Shown: in pieces, positions 1 through 8,919 of the stretch
Numbering within the stretch: the first letter of the stretch is position 1
Layout: the number at the start of each line of letters is the position of its first letter
DNA from: Candidatus Zhuqueibacterota bacterium
GTDB lineage: Bacteria > Zhuqueibacterota > Zhuqueibacteria > Oceanimicrobiales > Oceanimicrobiaceae
Reading direction: 5' to 3'
NCBI GenBank assembly: GCA_029262055.1
Contig: JAJDAD010000013.1
Span: 62,001-126,000 of the forward strand
DNA: 64,000 nucleotides
Translations under genes and position numbers: made by a program
Notes under the pieces: generated by a model
The model's database searches: none
Told to the model about the DNA's origin: nothing
Seen by the model: only the letters and a program-made list of their open reading frames with translations

Positions 1-1533
1 CGGAATGGTGGCCGAAAACTCAATGAGTCGATAGTCGTGCAAGGGGAACCGTGCTTCAATGCCCCAGGCCCGGGTCAGCCGGAGCCGGTCGACATGGAAA
101 TGCACCAACGTCTGATAGTCGCCGTACAGGCTCTGGCTCAAATTGTCCGGCCCGTCTGCGTCTTTGTATAAATCCGTAATGTCATCGTAAGTGTCGAGCT
201 TGCCAAACTCAGCCACGATGTCCGGCTGACAAAGCTCAGCCAATTCGGAATCGGTGTAATAGATGCGCCAGCGGTTACTCAGAAGTTCTGCGGGGAACTT
301 GTAGCTGTAAGCAAACCGGCGCGCTTTGACGCGCAAGCTTTTCTTCTCCTCTGAATCGGGCAGAATACCGGCAATCGCGGTAATGCTGTTTCTAATCGGA
401 GCCGGAATCAGATCGAACTTGGCCGCCATCTGGTCCGCAACGTAGACCGGGTGTCCCGCATAAAGCTCGTCGCCGCCGTCACCGGTGAGAATGTATTGGA
501 CTTTGTTCTGTGCAGCGCGCCCAAGAATGAACGAACCCAGCTCCACGCCGATGTCGCACAGAGGCTCTTCCATCCAACCGGCCATGGCTTCGAGGTTGTT
601 CAGATCTTCGGGAACGAACTCAAGTTCATTGTGCTGCGTATTGTAGTGTCGCGCCATGACTCTGGCAAAATGCGACTCATCGACATACTTGTCATCACAG
701 CGGAAGGAAAACGTATGGATCTGTTGGTCGGTCAAGCCGCTGAGTAAACCGACCACGGAACTGGAGTCCATGCCCCCGCTCAGGAACGCCCCGGGGTCTG
801 AATCTTCCCCGGCAGTTCGGATCGCGATGGCGTCCCTGGTCAGGCTCAAAAGCTCTTCGATAAAGCTGTCAACCTGGCGCCCATTTTGATCCTGATACGA
901 CAGATTCCAATAGCGCCGGGCCTTCAGGCTGCCTTTTTCCAACACAAGAGCATGACCCGGGCGGACTTTATGTACATCCTTGATGAAAGTGTCCAGTCCG
1001 GGATTATAATTGAAAAGCAGATAATTTCGAATCGCCCGATAGTTCATCGTTTTGTCAACAGCCGGGTGCTGCGTCAAAGCCCGCAACGACGAACTGAAGG
1101 TCAGGCTCTTGCCGTTCCAGTGGTAGAACAGTGGCTCAAGACCCAAGTGGTCGCGCACAAGCAGAAAGCGGTTTTTCACACCATCCCAAATCGCGGCTGC
1201 AAACTGGCCGTTGAGGTTCCTGAATTCACTCTCCGCACCAGCCTCGTAGCGCGACAAAATCAGACTGGCCACGTCGTTTTTGTCCTGCACAGCTTTGTCG
1301 CCGATCTTGTAAATATTGCCGGATGCGACAGCCACCAGCTTCTTGTTCTGGCTGAAGGCAATCCCGGCACCATCGTCGATGGTGGGGACACCGGTTTCGC
1401 TGACTCCCAGTCCGATGTTGGCGTTGAAAAAAGTACTGCTGGCTTTGTCCGACTCCCCAGATCCCGCCAGCTTGAACAGCGACTCCTTAGCTACACTCTG
1501 CTCTGCACTGTTGTTTATGATTCCATAAATCAT
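1..1533 (-). CDS. Asparagine-synthase-like amidotransferase lacking the N-terminal Cys (3' end cut by window edge)
   Basis: The frame is open for 511 codons and runs off the left edge. It has the architecture of class-B asparagine synthases: an N-terminal glutaminase-type domain followed by an ATP-pyrophosphatase domain with an intact SGGMDSS PP-loop and a later GDGGDE motif, which would activate a carboxylate with ATP. The protein starts MIYGIIN where true enzymes start MCGI; the catalytic Cys2 nucleophile is absent, so glutamine hydrolysis is unlikely and free ammonia or another amine may be used. The start is fixed by an in-frame stop upstream and a CGGAG ribosome site. It follows the fusion gene by 30 bp, at the distal end of the polysaccharide locus, so the substrate may be a sugar acid rather than aspartate (inference). 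Confidence 0.9.
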   Translation of the reverse strand, partial: MIYGIINNSAEQSVAKESLFKLAGSGESDKASSTFFNANIGLGVSETGVPTIDDGAGIAFSQNKKLVAVASGNIYKIGDKAVQDKNDVASLILSRYEAGAESEFRNLNGQFAAAIWDGVKNRFLLVRDHLGLEPLFYHWNGKSLTFSSSLRALTQHPAVDKTMNYRAIRNYLLFNYNPGLDTFIKDVHKVRPGHALVLEKGSLKARRYWNLSYQDQNGRQVDSFIEELLSLTRDAIAIRTAGEDSDPGAFLSGGMDSSSVVGLLSGLTDQQIHTFSFRCDDKYVDESHFARVMARHYNTQHNELEFVPEDLNNLEAMAGWMEEPLCDIGVELGSFILGRAAQNKVQYILTGDGGDELYAGHPVYVADQMAAKFDLIPAPIRNSITAIAGILPDSEEKKSLRVKARRFAYSYKFPAELLSNRWRIYYTDSELAELCQPDIVAEFGKLDTYDDITDLYKDADGPDNLSQSLYGDYQTLVHFHVDRLRLTRAWGIEARFPLHDYRLIEFSATIP

Positions 1534-1563
1534 GAGTCTCTCCGATTACAGTCTCTGTTCAAG

Positions 1564-3441
1564 TCAAGCTTTCGCATTCTGCTCCCGCAGGACCTCGTTA
1601 TGTTCCTTGCCCTTGCGGCGGTCCCAAAGGAACTTTGCCGGCAAACCGGCCGATATCGCAAACTCGGGGACATCTTTGTTGACCACGGCACCGGCACCGA
1701 TTATACTGTCGCGCCCAATGGTCACACCGTCCAGCACTGCGACCCCTGCCCCTAGCCAGACGTTGTCATCGATAGTGATGCCCTTCGATGACCGTCCCTG
1801 CATCAGGACCGGGATGTCCGTGCGGTCGCTGTCGTGGTCGCCGCCCACCAGGTAGCAAAAAGCTGCCATCAGGTGATTCTTCTTTATCACAATCGAGCTG
1901 AGTGATGAAATCACACAGTTGAAGCCAATGTTCACGTTGTCTTCCAATTCGATGTCACCGTTGTGGCAGGTCAAAATCGTGCCTCGGCCAATGAACACGC
2001 CATTGTGAATCTTGATGCCCTTGTTGGTCTGCCCTTTTGCATCCAGGACGCAGTTGTCATCAATCACGACATTGTTGCCGAGGTGAATCTTGTTAGGCGT
2101 GCGAATGGCGATGTTTGCGCCCAATGCAACACCGCGCCCCATCGATCCCATAATGACCGGGTAGAAGGTCTGCCGCAGGAAAATACCGAGCGCCCCCGGA
2201 ACCCAGCTGAACAAAGTGATCACCAGCTCGTATTTTATCAAATTCAGTAAACCAGGTTTTCCGACGAACATTTCCTGGTATCTGGCGAGTTTTGATTTCT
2301 TCTCATCAAAGAGATCTTTTTGTGTGTCCATGATCTCGTGAGAATTATCCTTGCTCATATCGACTCTCCTGTCACTTGAGGACTCAGTATTTTGCGTTTT
2401 TTCACTTAGAGTTGCAGCATGCAGGTCATCCATGTTTTCTCTGCGAAAGGCGTAGATAATGCCACCTAAAACGCCCAAGAGGAGAATCATGCCGTACGCG
2501 ATCGCGGAAAAAGCCAGGCTTGCCTCAAATGGCGCACCGTAGATTTTTGAAAGAAAGAAAACATAAAAAGACTCGCGAATGCCGATGCCGTTAATCGAAA
2601 CCGGCACCATCTGTACAAACATGGCCAGAGGAATTATTACCAGGAACTTGACCAGCCCTATCTCCAGACCCAATGCCTCCGAAATCAGAAAATAGTGAAA
2701 GATGACATTGAACTGCAGGAGCAGGGACAAGCCCATCGTCCAGCCAAAAGTCGCCGTCTTACCCTGGAAAGGCCCAAAGGCCTCCGACATCTTGTCGAGC
2801 TGCTTCTTTACCAGGGGCATCCCGGGCAACGTGAATAATTTCCCGGGTAACACCGAGGCGCCGGAGCGGAAAAAAATCAGCCAAACGGCTGCCGTCATCA
2901 GACCGAAAGTCAAGAGCAACCAAAACCACAAGTGATCTATCCTGCTGGTCAATTCAGTAGCCAGCGCCAGCGCCAAAACCGCAAAGATCATCAGGGCGAA
3001 CATACCTAGGAAGCGCTCGACCAGTACAATGGCCAGCGCCTTCAGTTTCGGGATGCCGCACTTGGCGGTATCTAATGCACGGTAGCCATCTCCGCCGATG
3101 GTCGAGGGCAAAAAATTGTTAAAGAACATGGCGACCGCATACGAACGCACCAGATAGGTCACCGGTACTTCAAAGCCCTGGGCGCGCAGCAAAAGCTGCC
3201 AACGATACGAACTCGAAAAATAGCCCACTCCGTGCAACAGGAATGACAGAAAAATCAGAAACGGACTCGCCGAAGTAAGGGCATCGCCCAGCTTTCCGAT
3301 TTCCGCGCGGCTAAGAAGAAACATGATAAGCGAGAGACTGACTGCAACTTTGATCAGCAGCATTCGCTTATTTTTCTTGCCGGAGGCCTGGCCCGGAGAC
3401 TCAGTTGTGTGGGAAGGACTTTCTGGTTTTTCTGCGCTCAA
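1564..3441 (-). CDS. Fusion: flippase-like (LPG synthase TM/UPF0104) domain + hexapeptide acyltransferase
   Basis: The 625-residue frame joins two usually separate proteins. Residues about 25-335 form a multi-span membrane domain of the lysylphosphatidylglycerol-synthase-TM/UPF0104 type, a family thought to move lipid-linked substrates. Residues about 390-600 form a left-handed beta-helix acyltransferase, seen as repeated hexapeptides (GKGI..., IGRGTI, IGFNCVI, WLGAGVAVLDGVTIG). A polar linker of about 40 residues connects them. Residue 362 in the linker is an ATG preceded by AGGAGA at a 6-base spacing, so the acyltransferase half could also be made alone (264 residues). It overlaps no neighbour; the SDR gene ends 9 bp upstream. 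A role in modifying and moving a lipid-linked glycan is inferred from context. Confidence 0.85.
   Translation of the reverse strand: MSAEKPESPSHTTESPGQASGKKNKRMLLIKVAVSLSLIMFLLSRAEIGKLGDALTSASPFLIFLSFLLHGVGYFSSSYRWQLLLRAQGFEVPVTYLVRSYAVAMFFNNFLPSTIGGDGYRALDTAKCGIPKLKALAIVLVERFLGMFALMIFAVLALALATELTSRIDHLWFWLLLTFGLMTAAVWLIFFRSGASVLPGKLFTLPGMPLVKKQLDKMSEAFGPFQGKTATFGWTMGLSLLLQFNVIFHYFLISEALGLEIGLVKFLVIIPLAMFVQMVPVSINGIGIRESFYVFFLSKIYGAPFEASLAFSAIAYGMILLLGVLGGIIYAFRRENMDDLHAATLSEKTQNTESSSDRRVDMSKDNSHEIMDTQKDLFDEKKSKLARYQEMFVGKPGLLNLIKYELVITLFSWVPGALGIFLRQTFYPVIMGSMGRGVALGANIAIRTPNKIHLGNNVVIDDNCVLDAKGQTNKGIKIHNGVFIGRGTILTCHNGDIELEDNVNIGFNCVISSLSSIVIKKNHLMAAFCYLVGGDHDSDRTDIPVLMQGRSSKGITIDDNVWLGAGVAVLDGVTIGRDSIIGAGAVVNKDVPEFAISAGLPAKFLWDRRKGKEHNEVLREQNAKA
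2356..2370 (-). promoter_or_regulatory. Internal ribosome-binding site and ATG inside the fusion gene
   Basis: On the minus strand AGGAGA (2370-2365) is followed after 6 bases by an in-frame ATG (2358-2356) starting MSKDNSHEIM, exactly at the junction between the membrane domain and the acyltransferase domain. It looks like the translation start of a once separate acyltransferase gene that was kept when the upstream stop codon was lost, or like a way to make both fused and free enzyme. Confidence 0.5.
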
Positions 3442-3449
3442 ACGCTCTC

Positions 3450-4466
3450 CTAAATCAGTTTCTTCTGCTTATACCAGGCAGCGGTGCGTGCCAACCCGTC
3501 CGGCAAAGTCACCTTGGGCTGGTATTGTAAGTCTGCTTTCGCATGTGAGATGTCGAACGCCCGATCCTTGGTGAAAAAGTCCAGCCGGCGCCGGTACAGC
3601 GGCGGCTCTATGCCCAAAGGCCGGCAGAGCACCTCGCACACTGCCGAAGCCCAATACACCGGCTTCAGCGGAATACTCGTGGCCGGCACGGGTTTGTCCA
3701 GGGTTTTGGCGATCAAAGCCACCAATTCCCGCAACTTCAGAAATTCGTTGCCACCGATGGTGTAAATGTTGCCCACGGCCCGCGGGCTTTCTCCGGCCAG
3801 AATAATGCCGTCAACCAGATCCTCGACGTAGGTCAGGTGGTAGAGGACATCACCCTTGCCGATCATCCGGAACTTACCGCTATTGATAAACTTGAACAGC
3901 TTGAGGAAACGCGTATCACCCGGACCATAAATGCCCACCGGCCGGACAACCACGCCCTCCATGTCACTCTTGCTGAAGAAATCGAGGGCCAGTTTCTCGC
4001 CCTCCATCTTCGATTCCTGATAGTGATCTCCCGGTTTGTACGGTGCAGTCTCAGGGGCAGGCGGATCGTCGATTTCCCCCTGAACGCCAACCGTACTGCA
4101 GTGCACAAACCTGCGTACACCCGCGGTCGCAGCGGACTTCAGCAGAGAGCGGGTACCATCGACGTTGACTTTCCAGAACATGTCTTTGGCGATACCCTCG
4201 CTGCGGTAAGCCGCGGCGACATGAAAAACAGTATCAACGTCCTGCAATGCACCGTTTTGATGCCCAAGGTCCGACAAGTCGCCTGTGACCAGTTCAACCT
4301 GCAGCTCTTTGAGGTGGTCCGACTTGCTGGTTTCGCGGACCAATGCCTTGACTCTATGCCCACGTTCAACCAGAACACGGCACAGATGGCTGCCAGTAAA
4401 CCCACTACCGCCCGTAACAAAAACTGTCTTGCTCATTCTACCGGTATCCCCTTCGGAACTGTTCAT
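3450..4466 (-). CDS. Extended SDR: NAD-dependent epimerase/dehydratase family protein
   Basis: This is a 338-residue Rossmann-fold protein of the extended short-chain dehydrogenase family. It has TGGSGFTGSHL for NAD(P) binding, an STVG segment carrying the active-site Ser/Thr, and YQESK as the catalytic YxxxK. The sequence style is that of dihydroflavonol-reductase/3-beta-HSD-like SDRs, which act on keto or hydroxyl groups of sugars, lipids or polyols; the substrate cannot be read from the sequence. The first ATG overlaps the GlpD stop as ATGA. A second ATG at 4436, with GAAGGGG upstream, starts right before the nucleotide-binding strand and is an equally good start. It is co-transcribed with the surrounding polysaccharide genes. 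Confidence 0.85.
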   Translation of the reverse strand: MNSSEGDTGRMSKTVFVTGGSGFTGSHLCRVLVERGHRVKALVRETSKSDHLKELQVELVTGDLSDLGHQNGALQDVDTVFHVAAAYRSEGIAKDMFWKVNVDGTRSLLKSAATAGVRRFVHCSTVGVQGEIDDPPAPETAPYKPGDHYQESKMEGEKLALDFFSKSDMEGVVVRPVGIYGPGDTRFLKLFKFINSGKFRMIGKGDVLYHLTYVEDLVDGIILAGESPRAVGNIYTIGGNEFLKLRELVALIAKTLDKPVPATSIPLKPVYWASAVCEVLCRPLGIEPPLYRRRLDFFTKDRAFDISHAKADLQYQPKVTLPDGLARTAAWYKQKKLI

Positions 4467-6142
4467 TGGGCCGCTTCATAGATCGACTCTGTCTCGGCAA
4501 TCTCCTGCTCTATCTTTGCCTTGTCCCATCCCAATTCCACGGCCACCAAGTGAGCACAGTCGCGCAGGACTTTTAATCCGGGATTTCCTGTGCTGCCCAG
4601 CTCGGTCCGTCTACGCACCACATCCGCAAGCTTCATAGCCATCTCACGGCGGACGGCGTAAACGACCTCGGCCCTGAGCACAGTAGTCTGCCCGTCGACC
4701 GGATTGCGCCAGTCAGGATTCTCGGCGAGCAGATTGGCGACGCCAGGATATTCGGAACCGTAGTTCGAAACCAGATGTTCAACCGCGTCGCCATCCAGCT
4801 CCTGGTAAGCCCGGGCTTTTTCCCTTACCACATATTCCTGGAAGTTGCTGATTTGACCGCCAAACACCGGTGTCGCGGCGGTGGTAGAAGCAACGCGCTT
4901 ACGCCTTAGTTTTTTCAGAGCACAATCCACCGTCTTGGCCGCCACATCCCGGGCCGTGGTGTATTTCACGCTTACGACTGAGAGCAGTCCGTCCAGACCA
5001 TCCTCAGTTTTGTGATCGATGATCTTGTAGCTTTTGAGCAAACGAACATCGCCGCTGTGGCCATCGGGGGTGTCATCGGGCAGCAGCCCGCCATAAAAAA
5101 AGCTGATGTCGTCCCGGGTCAGTTTTGCCGCCGGATAAGCCTGATTCACGTCGTCTATAAATTTCTGGATGTCACTTTCTCTAATCCTGAAGTCCTCAGC
5201 CGCGCCCTCGTAATGCACATGGGTCGTACCTATAAGGGAGCCTTCCCTCCAGGGTGTGACGAAGAATAGCCGGGAGCCCTTGTCAACAAGAGCGTCCGAA
5301 TCCTTGAACTCGTCCTTGCTTGCCAGACCGACTGCATAGGTGCCGAACAGCTTGCGCTTCACCACCAAATTCATGGCCGCGGACATCTTGTATTCTCGCT
5401 TGGGTGTGTGCCCGTTGAGATGACTGAGAACATCATTCAACCAGGGCCCGCTGTTGTTGATGACGAGATCCGCTTTCACTTCCAACGCAGCGCCGGACAG
5501 ATTATCGCTGGCCCGGACACCGACCACACGGTTGCCGTCCTTGATAAAATCGACCATGCTTACGTAGTTGGCAACCACTGCACCGGCTCGTTGCGCCGAA
5601 TGCAGAATCGAGAGCAGAAGTCTCTCGGAATTTCGCACCTGGCAGTCATACCAGACTGCCCCGCCGGTCAAACCCTCATGGTCGACATCCGGGATGATCT
5701 TTTCGCACTCCTCTACCGAAACAACTTTGCCGCGCGGCATATATTTTTCCGGGTCCGCCAGTCCGTTCCGGTCAAAGCCGACGACATCGTTGATGAGCAG
5801 AGCGAGCGACATTGCTTCCTTGCCCTTCAAAGCATGCCCGTAGGTCGGCATAATGCACGGTAGCGGATAGACCAGGTGCGGTGCAATGTGCATCAGCGTT
5901 TTGCGTTCGGCGATAGACTCCCGCATTCTCTTAAAGTCGCCATGCTGGAGGTAACGCAAGCCGCCGTGAATGATTTTTAGGCTATTTGAAGACGTCGCGG
6001 AGCCAAAATCGCCCTTCTCGATGAGCGCAACCGACAGGCCCCGTAAAGCTGCATCCCAGGCGCAGCACACGCCGTAAATGCCGCCACCGATGATGGCCAC
6101 ATCAAATTTCTTACCTGTTAGTGTGTTCAGGTCCCTTTGCAT
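4463..6142 (-). CDS. glpD: FAD-dependent glycerol-3-phosphate dehydrogenase
   Basis: The 559-residue protein oxidises sn-glycerol 3-phosphate to dihydroxyacetone phosphate and passes electrons to the quinone pool at the inner membrane. The N-terminus has the FAD dinucleotide-binding motif IIGGGIYG followed by the ALIEKGDFGSATSSNS region typical of GlpD, and the C-terminal third matches the DAO_C cap domain. The ATG at 6142 is preferred because the conserved fold begins about 12 residues later. The longer frame (6196) starts with GTG inside the methyltransferase gene. Its presence inside a polysaccharide operon is unusual; it may link glycerol phosphate metabolism to a glycerol-phosphate-containing polymer or simply be a metabolic passenger. 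Confidence 0.9.
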   Translation of the reverse strand: MQRDLNTLTGKKFDVAIIGGGIYGVCCAWDAALRGLSVALIEKGDFGSATSSNSLKIIHGGLRYLQHGDFKRMRESIAERKTLMHIAPHLVYPLPCIMPTYGHALKGKEAMSLALLINDVVGFDRNGLADPEKYMPRGKVVSVEECEKIIPDVDHEGLTGGAVWYDCQVRNSERLLLSILHSAQRAGAVVANYVSMVDFIKDGNRVVGVRASDNLSGAALEVKADLVINNSGPWLNDVLSHLNGHTPKREYKMSAAMNLVVKRKLFGTYAVGLASKDEFKDSDALVDKGSRLFFVTPWREGSLIGTTHVHYEGAAEDFRIRESDIQKFIDDVNQAYPAAKLTRDDISFFYGGLLPDDTPDGHSGDVRLLKSYKIIDHKTEDGLDGLLSVVSVKYTTARDVAAKTVDCALKKLRRKRVASTTAATPVFGGQISNFQEYVVREKARAYQELDGDAVEHLVSNYGSEYPGVANLLAENPDWRNPVDGQTTVLRAEVVYAVRREMAMKLADVVRRRTELGSTGNPGLKVLRDCAHLVAVELGWDKAKIEQEIAETESIYEAAQ

Positions 6143-6165
6143 GTTCGCTTTGTCTTTCGGACGCC

Positions 6166-6966
6166 CTATTTTTTTGCAAAAGCCATTATGTGCCACCCGG
6201 TGTTTCTGGTTAACGCGCGTGGAACCAGGTTAAAAGCCGGCACAAAAAACAGATTGAAAAAAGCGGCCTTGGCGCCTTTCTGCAATCTTGATTTTACGGG
6301 GAACCGCTCAGGCACGATCCCAACTTCTGAAAAATCCGCCAGGAGGTCCTTAAACTCCGGAATGCTGTACTTGCGCAAAACCGGGGCGTCTTCATGTTCA
6401 AGGCCGACACCCAGCGTCTGGGAAAGGAAATTCAACCACGATATCCTGTTGTAAACCATCATGACGACCTGACCATCCGGCTTGACGACTCGCCGCAGTT
6501 CGTCGACCATCTTTTTGGGGTTCGAGGTATATTGAATTACGCCGTGCGCATAGACCATATCGAAGGAATTGTCCGCAAACTCCAGTTCTTCGCCGTTGCC
6601 CAATTGCAGTGAACCGGCAACCTCCTCATGTTCAAAATATTGCCGCGCCAGGCCGACAGACTGCTCGGCCAGGTCGATGCCGGTCACCTGGGCGCCAGCC
6701 TTAGCAAACCGAATCAAATCAATGCCGACCCCGCAGCCGACTTCCAGGATTTTGCGATCAGCGTAAGCCTGAAAGTCGACGACATGAGGAAGATAGCGCA
6801 GTTTATCAAACCGGTACTCGTCGAGGTCCTGGAAGAACCCTTTACTGCCGACCGGGTGTTTGGCCAACTCCAGGTCGTGAATATGTTCATTCCAGTACTG
6901 TCTTATCTTTTCCAGCAGAGGATCTTTCATGCCCAAGTTCTTCTGCGGTGCTGTTACTACTGTCAT
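6166..6966 (-). CDS. Class I SAM-dependent methyltransferase
   Basis: The protein has 266 residues. Motif I LEVGCGVGIDLIRFA (about residues 70-85), the following acidic strand GIDLAE and the later FDMVYAHGVIQY region identify a class I S-adenosylmethionine methyltransferase of the Methyltransf_11 type. The N-terminal YWNEH and Gly-rich FFQDLDEYR segment resembles methyltransferases found in O-antigen and capsule clusters. The methyl acceptor is unknown; context suggests a sugar or lipid-linked intermediate. The start is an ATG with a GAGGA site 5 bases upstream. It lies 20 bp after asnB. Confidence 0.85.
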   Translation of the reverse strand: MTVVTAPQKNLGMKDPLLEKIRQYWNEHIHDLELAKHPVGSKGFFQDLDEYRFDKLRYLPHVVDFQAYADRKILEVGCGVGIDLIRFAKAGAQVTGIDLAEQSVGLARQYFEHEEVAGSLQLGNGEELEFADNSFDMVYAHGVIQYTSNPKKMVDELRRVVKPDGQVVMMVYNRISWLNFLSQTLGVGLEHEDAPVLRKYSIPEFKDLLADFSEVGIVPERFPVKSRLQKGAKAAFFNLFFVPAFNLVPRALTRNTGWHIMAFAKK

Positions 6967-6986
6967 AATCGTCCTCGTTGTCTGTT

Positions 6987-8918
6987 CTAGGCTGCTATGG
7001 TCGCGGCGGTTTCAACCGGACGACTTGTCTTTGTTTGTGGGCGCAGGTAAATATCCTGCCAGATACCGAACACCATCAGGGCCCAGAGTCGATGACTGTG
7101 GTTTTCCTTTCCGCCCAAATGTTCACTTTTTAACTGTTCCACATAAGCTGGTTCGAAGAAGCCTTCGCGCTTGATGCGGTCAGTGGCGAGCACGTCCATC
7201 ATGAGCGGTTTTAGCTCATTCTTCAGCCAGTTTTTGATGGGAATGCTAAATCCCTCTTTGCCGCGCCCGAGAATCTCGTGCGGCAAGACGCTGCCCATGG
7301 CCTTTTTCAGAATGTGCTTGGTGGTCCTGCCCTGCAATTTGTGGCTTCCCGCCATGCGGGCCGTAAACTCAACAAAACGGTGGTCGAGAAACGGCACGCG
7401 CGCTTCCAGGGAAGTCGCCATGCTCATCCGGTCGACTTTGACCAGAATATCGTCGACCATATATGTTTTCATATCTACGTACAACTGCCGGTTCAGATCA
7501 TCTGCTGTACCTGCGCGGTTGAAATGCGCACGTAAAAAACCGTAGGAATCAAAATCTGCCAGCGCGGCGTGTTTCTCGGGCGCGAACAGTTTCGCTTTTT
7601 CCGCAGCTTGCAGAAAGATCATCCAACGCGTATGGCGAAGGTCGGCGGGCAGCTGCGCGCCTTCGTGAAAACGCTTTGCACGGTTCACCAACCCCTTCTT
7701 CTTTTCGGTGGGCGGTATCAGATCCAGAAGCGGTCCGACCCCGCCGTTTCGAATCCAGGCTGGAATCTTAGCATAACTGCGGGCCACGCGGTTGGCAATG
7801 TAGGTGTCGTAGCCGGCCAACAGCTCATCACCGCCGTCACCCGACAACACAACCGTAACAAATTCCCGCGCCATCTTTGAAACCAGAAACGTGGGGAAAA
7901 TGGAAAAATCCCCGAACGGCTCGTCCAGGTGCCCTATCAGGTTCTCGGTCAAATCCAGAGCGTCGGGCTCGATGGTGAACTCATGGTGTTGCGTCGCAAA
8001 ACGGTTCGCCACGATGCGGGCAAAACTCGACTCGTTGTACGAGGATTCCTGGAAACCGATAGAGAAGGTTTCAACCGGTCGGTCCATTTCCCGGCTCATG
8101 AGCGCTACGATGGAACTCGAGTCGATACCGCCGCTCAGGAACGCGCCCAAAGGAACATCGCTCATCAAACGCACGCGCACAGCATCCTGCAGAAGCTCAA
8201 CCAACTGTTCGCACAACTCACCTTCGGTGGCGGGCTGTTCATCAAATCTAATATCCCAATACTCGCGCATCTTAACTTTCCCATCGCGCAGAGTCAGGGT
8301 GTGTCCGGGCGGCAGCTTGAAGATATTCTTGAAAATGCTGCGGGGCGCAGGCACGTATTCAACGGTTAGAAAATTGTCCAGCGCCTGCAAGTCAACTTCG
8401 CGGGGTACGCCATCGATCTCCAGAATGGACTTGAGCTCTGAGCCGAACAGAAACTTCTCCGAATCGCAGTAATAGTAGAGGGGCTTGATCCCCAGGCGGT
8501 CGCGGGCTAAGAACAAGCTGCGATCATTCAGATCCAGAATTGCGATTCCGAACATACCGTTCAGTTTTTCCGCGCAGCGGTCACCGTACTCTTCATAAGC
8601 GTGCACTATTGCTTCGGTATCGCATTTCGTTTTGAATTGGTGCCCTTTCGATTCCAGATCCTTGCGCAGCTCCAGATGATTGTAGATCTCGCCATTAAAT
8701 ACGATCCAAATCGAGCCATCTTCATTGGAAATGGGTTGCCGTCCGGTGGCAAGGTCGATGATGCTGAGCCGCCGCATGCCAAACCCGAAGTTCCCACGCG
8801 TAATAATCCCCTCCTCGTCGGGTCCACGGTGCCTGATCACGGCGCACATGTCCCGCACTTGCTGCCCGTCGACAGTCTGTCCCGGGTCGAAATAAGTTAG
8901 GCCGCAGATGCCACACAT
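6987..8918 (-). CDS. asnB: Asparagine synthase (glutamine-hydrolysing) family protein
   Basis: This is a full-length class-B asparagine synthetase of 643 residues. The mature N-terminus is CGICG with Cys2 as the glutaminase nucleophile, followed by RRLSIIDL and the NGEIYN signature. The synthase domain starts near residue 215, with FLSGGIDSS as the ATP-binding PP-loop and SGDGGDE further on. It transfers glutamine-derived ammonia to an AMP-activated carboxylate. Such proteins recur in exopolysaccharide clusters, where they are suspected of amidating uronic acids; the nearby ugd and epimerase would supply such acids. Its start is 1 bp after the GT4 gene stop. Whether it makes free asparagine or amidates the glycan is open. 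Confidence 0.93.
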   Translation of the reverse strand: MCGICGLTYFDPGQTVDGQQVRDMCAVIRHRGPDEEGIITRGNFGFGMRRLSIIDLATGRQPISNEDGSIWIVFNGEIYNHLELRKDLESKGHQFKTKCDTEAIVHAYEEYGDRCAEKLNGMFGIAILDLNDRSLFLARDRLGIKPLYYYCDSEKFLFGSELKSILEIDGVPREVDLQALDNFLTVEYVPAPRSIFKNIFKLPPGHTLTLRDGKVKMREYWDIRFDEQPATEGELCEQLVELLQDAVRVRLMSDVPLGAFLSGGIDSSSIVALMSREMDRPVETFSIGFQESSYNESSFARIVANRFATQHHEFTIEPDALDLTENLIGHLDEPFGDFSIFPTFLVSKMAREFVTVVLSGDGGDELLAGYDTYIANRVARSYAKIPAWIRNGGVGPLLDLIPPTEKKKGLVNRAKRFHEGAQLPADLRHTRWMIFLQAAEKAKLFAPEKHAALADFDSYGFLRAHFNRAGTADDLNRQLYVDMKTYMVDDILVKVDRMSMATSLEARVPFLDHRFVEFTARMAGSHKLQGRTTKHILKKAMGSVLPHEILGRGKEGFSIPIKNWLKNELKPLMMDVLATDRIKREGFFEPAYVEQLKSEHLGGKENHSHRLWALMVFGIWQDIYLRPQTKTSRPVETAATIAA

Positions 8919-8919
8919 A

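Noticed and set aside
886-1755. Long plus-strand open frame (289 codons) opposite the asparagine-synthase-like gene
   Set aside because: It lies mostly antisense to a clear family member, shows no family motifs and continues into the opposite strand of the fusion gene. Other long plus-strand frames (for example at 55471-56412) are similar shadows of minus-strand genes.
6143-6196. Longer N-terminus of GlpD from a GTG at 6196
   Set aside because: It would extend 31 bases into the methyltransferase gene and adds residues not found in the family; ATG at 6142 is preferred.
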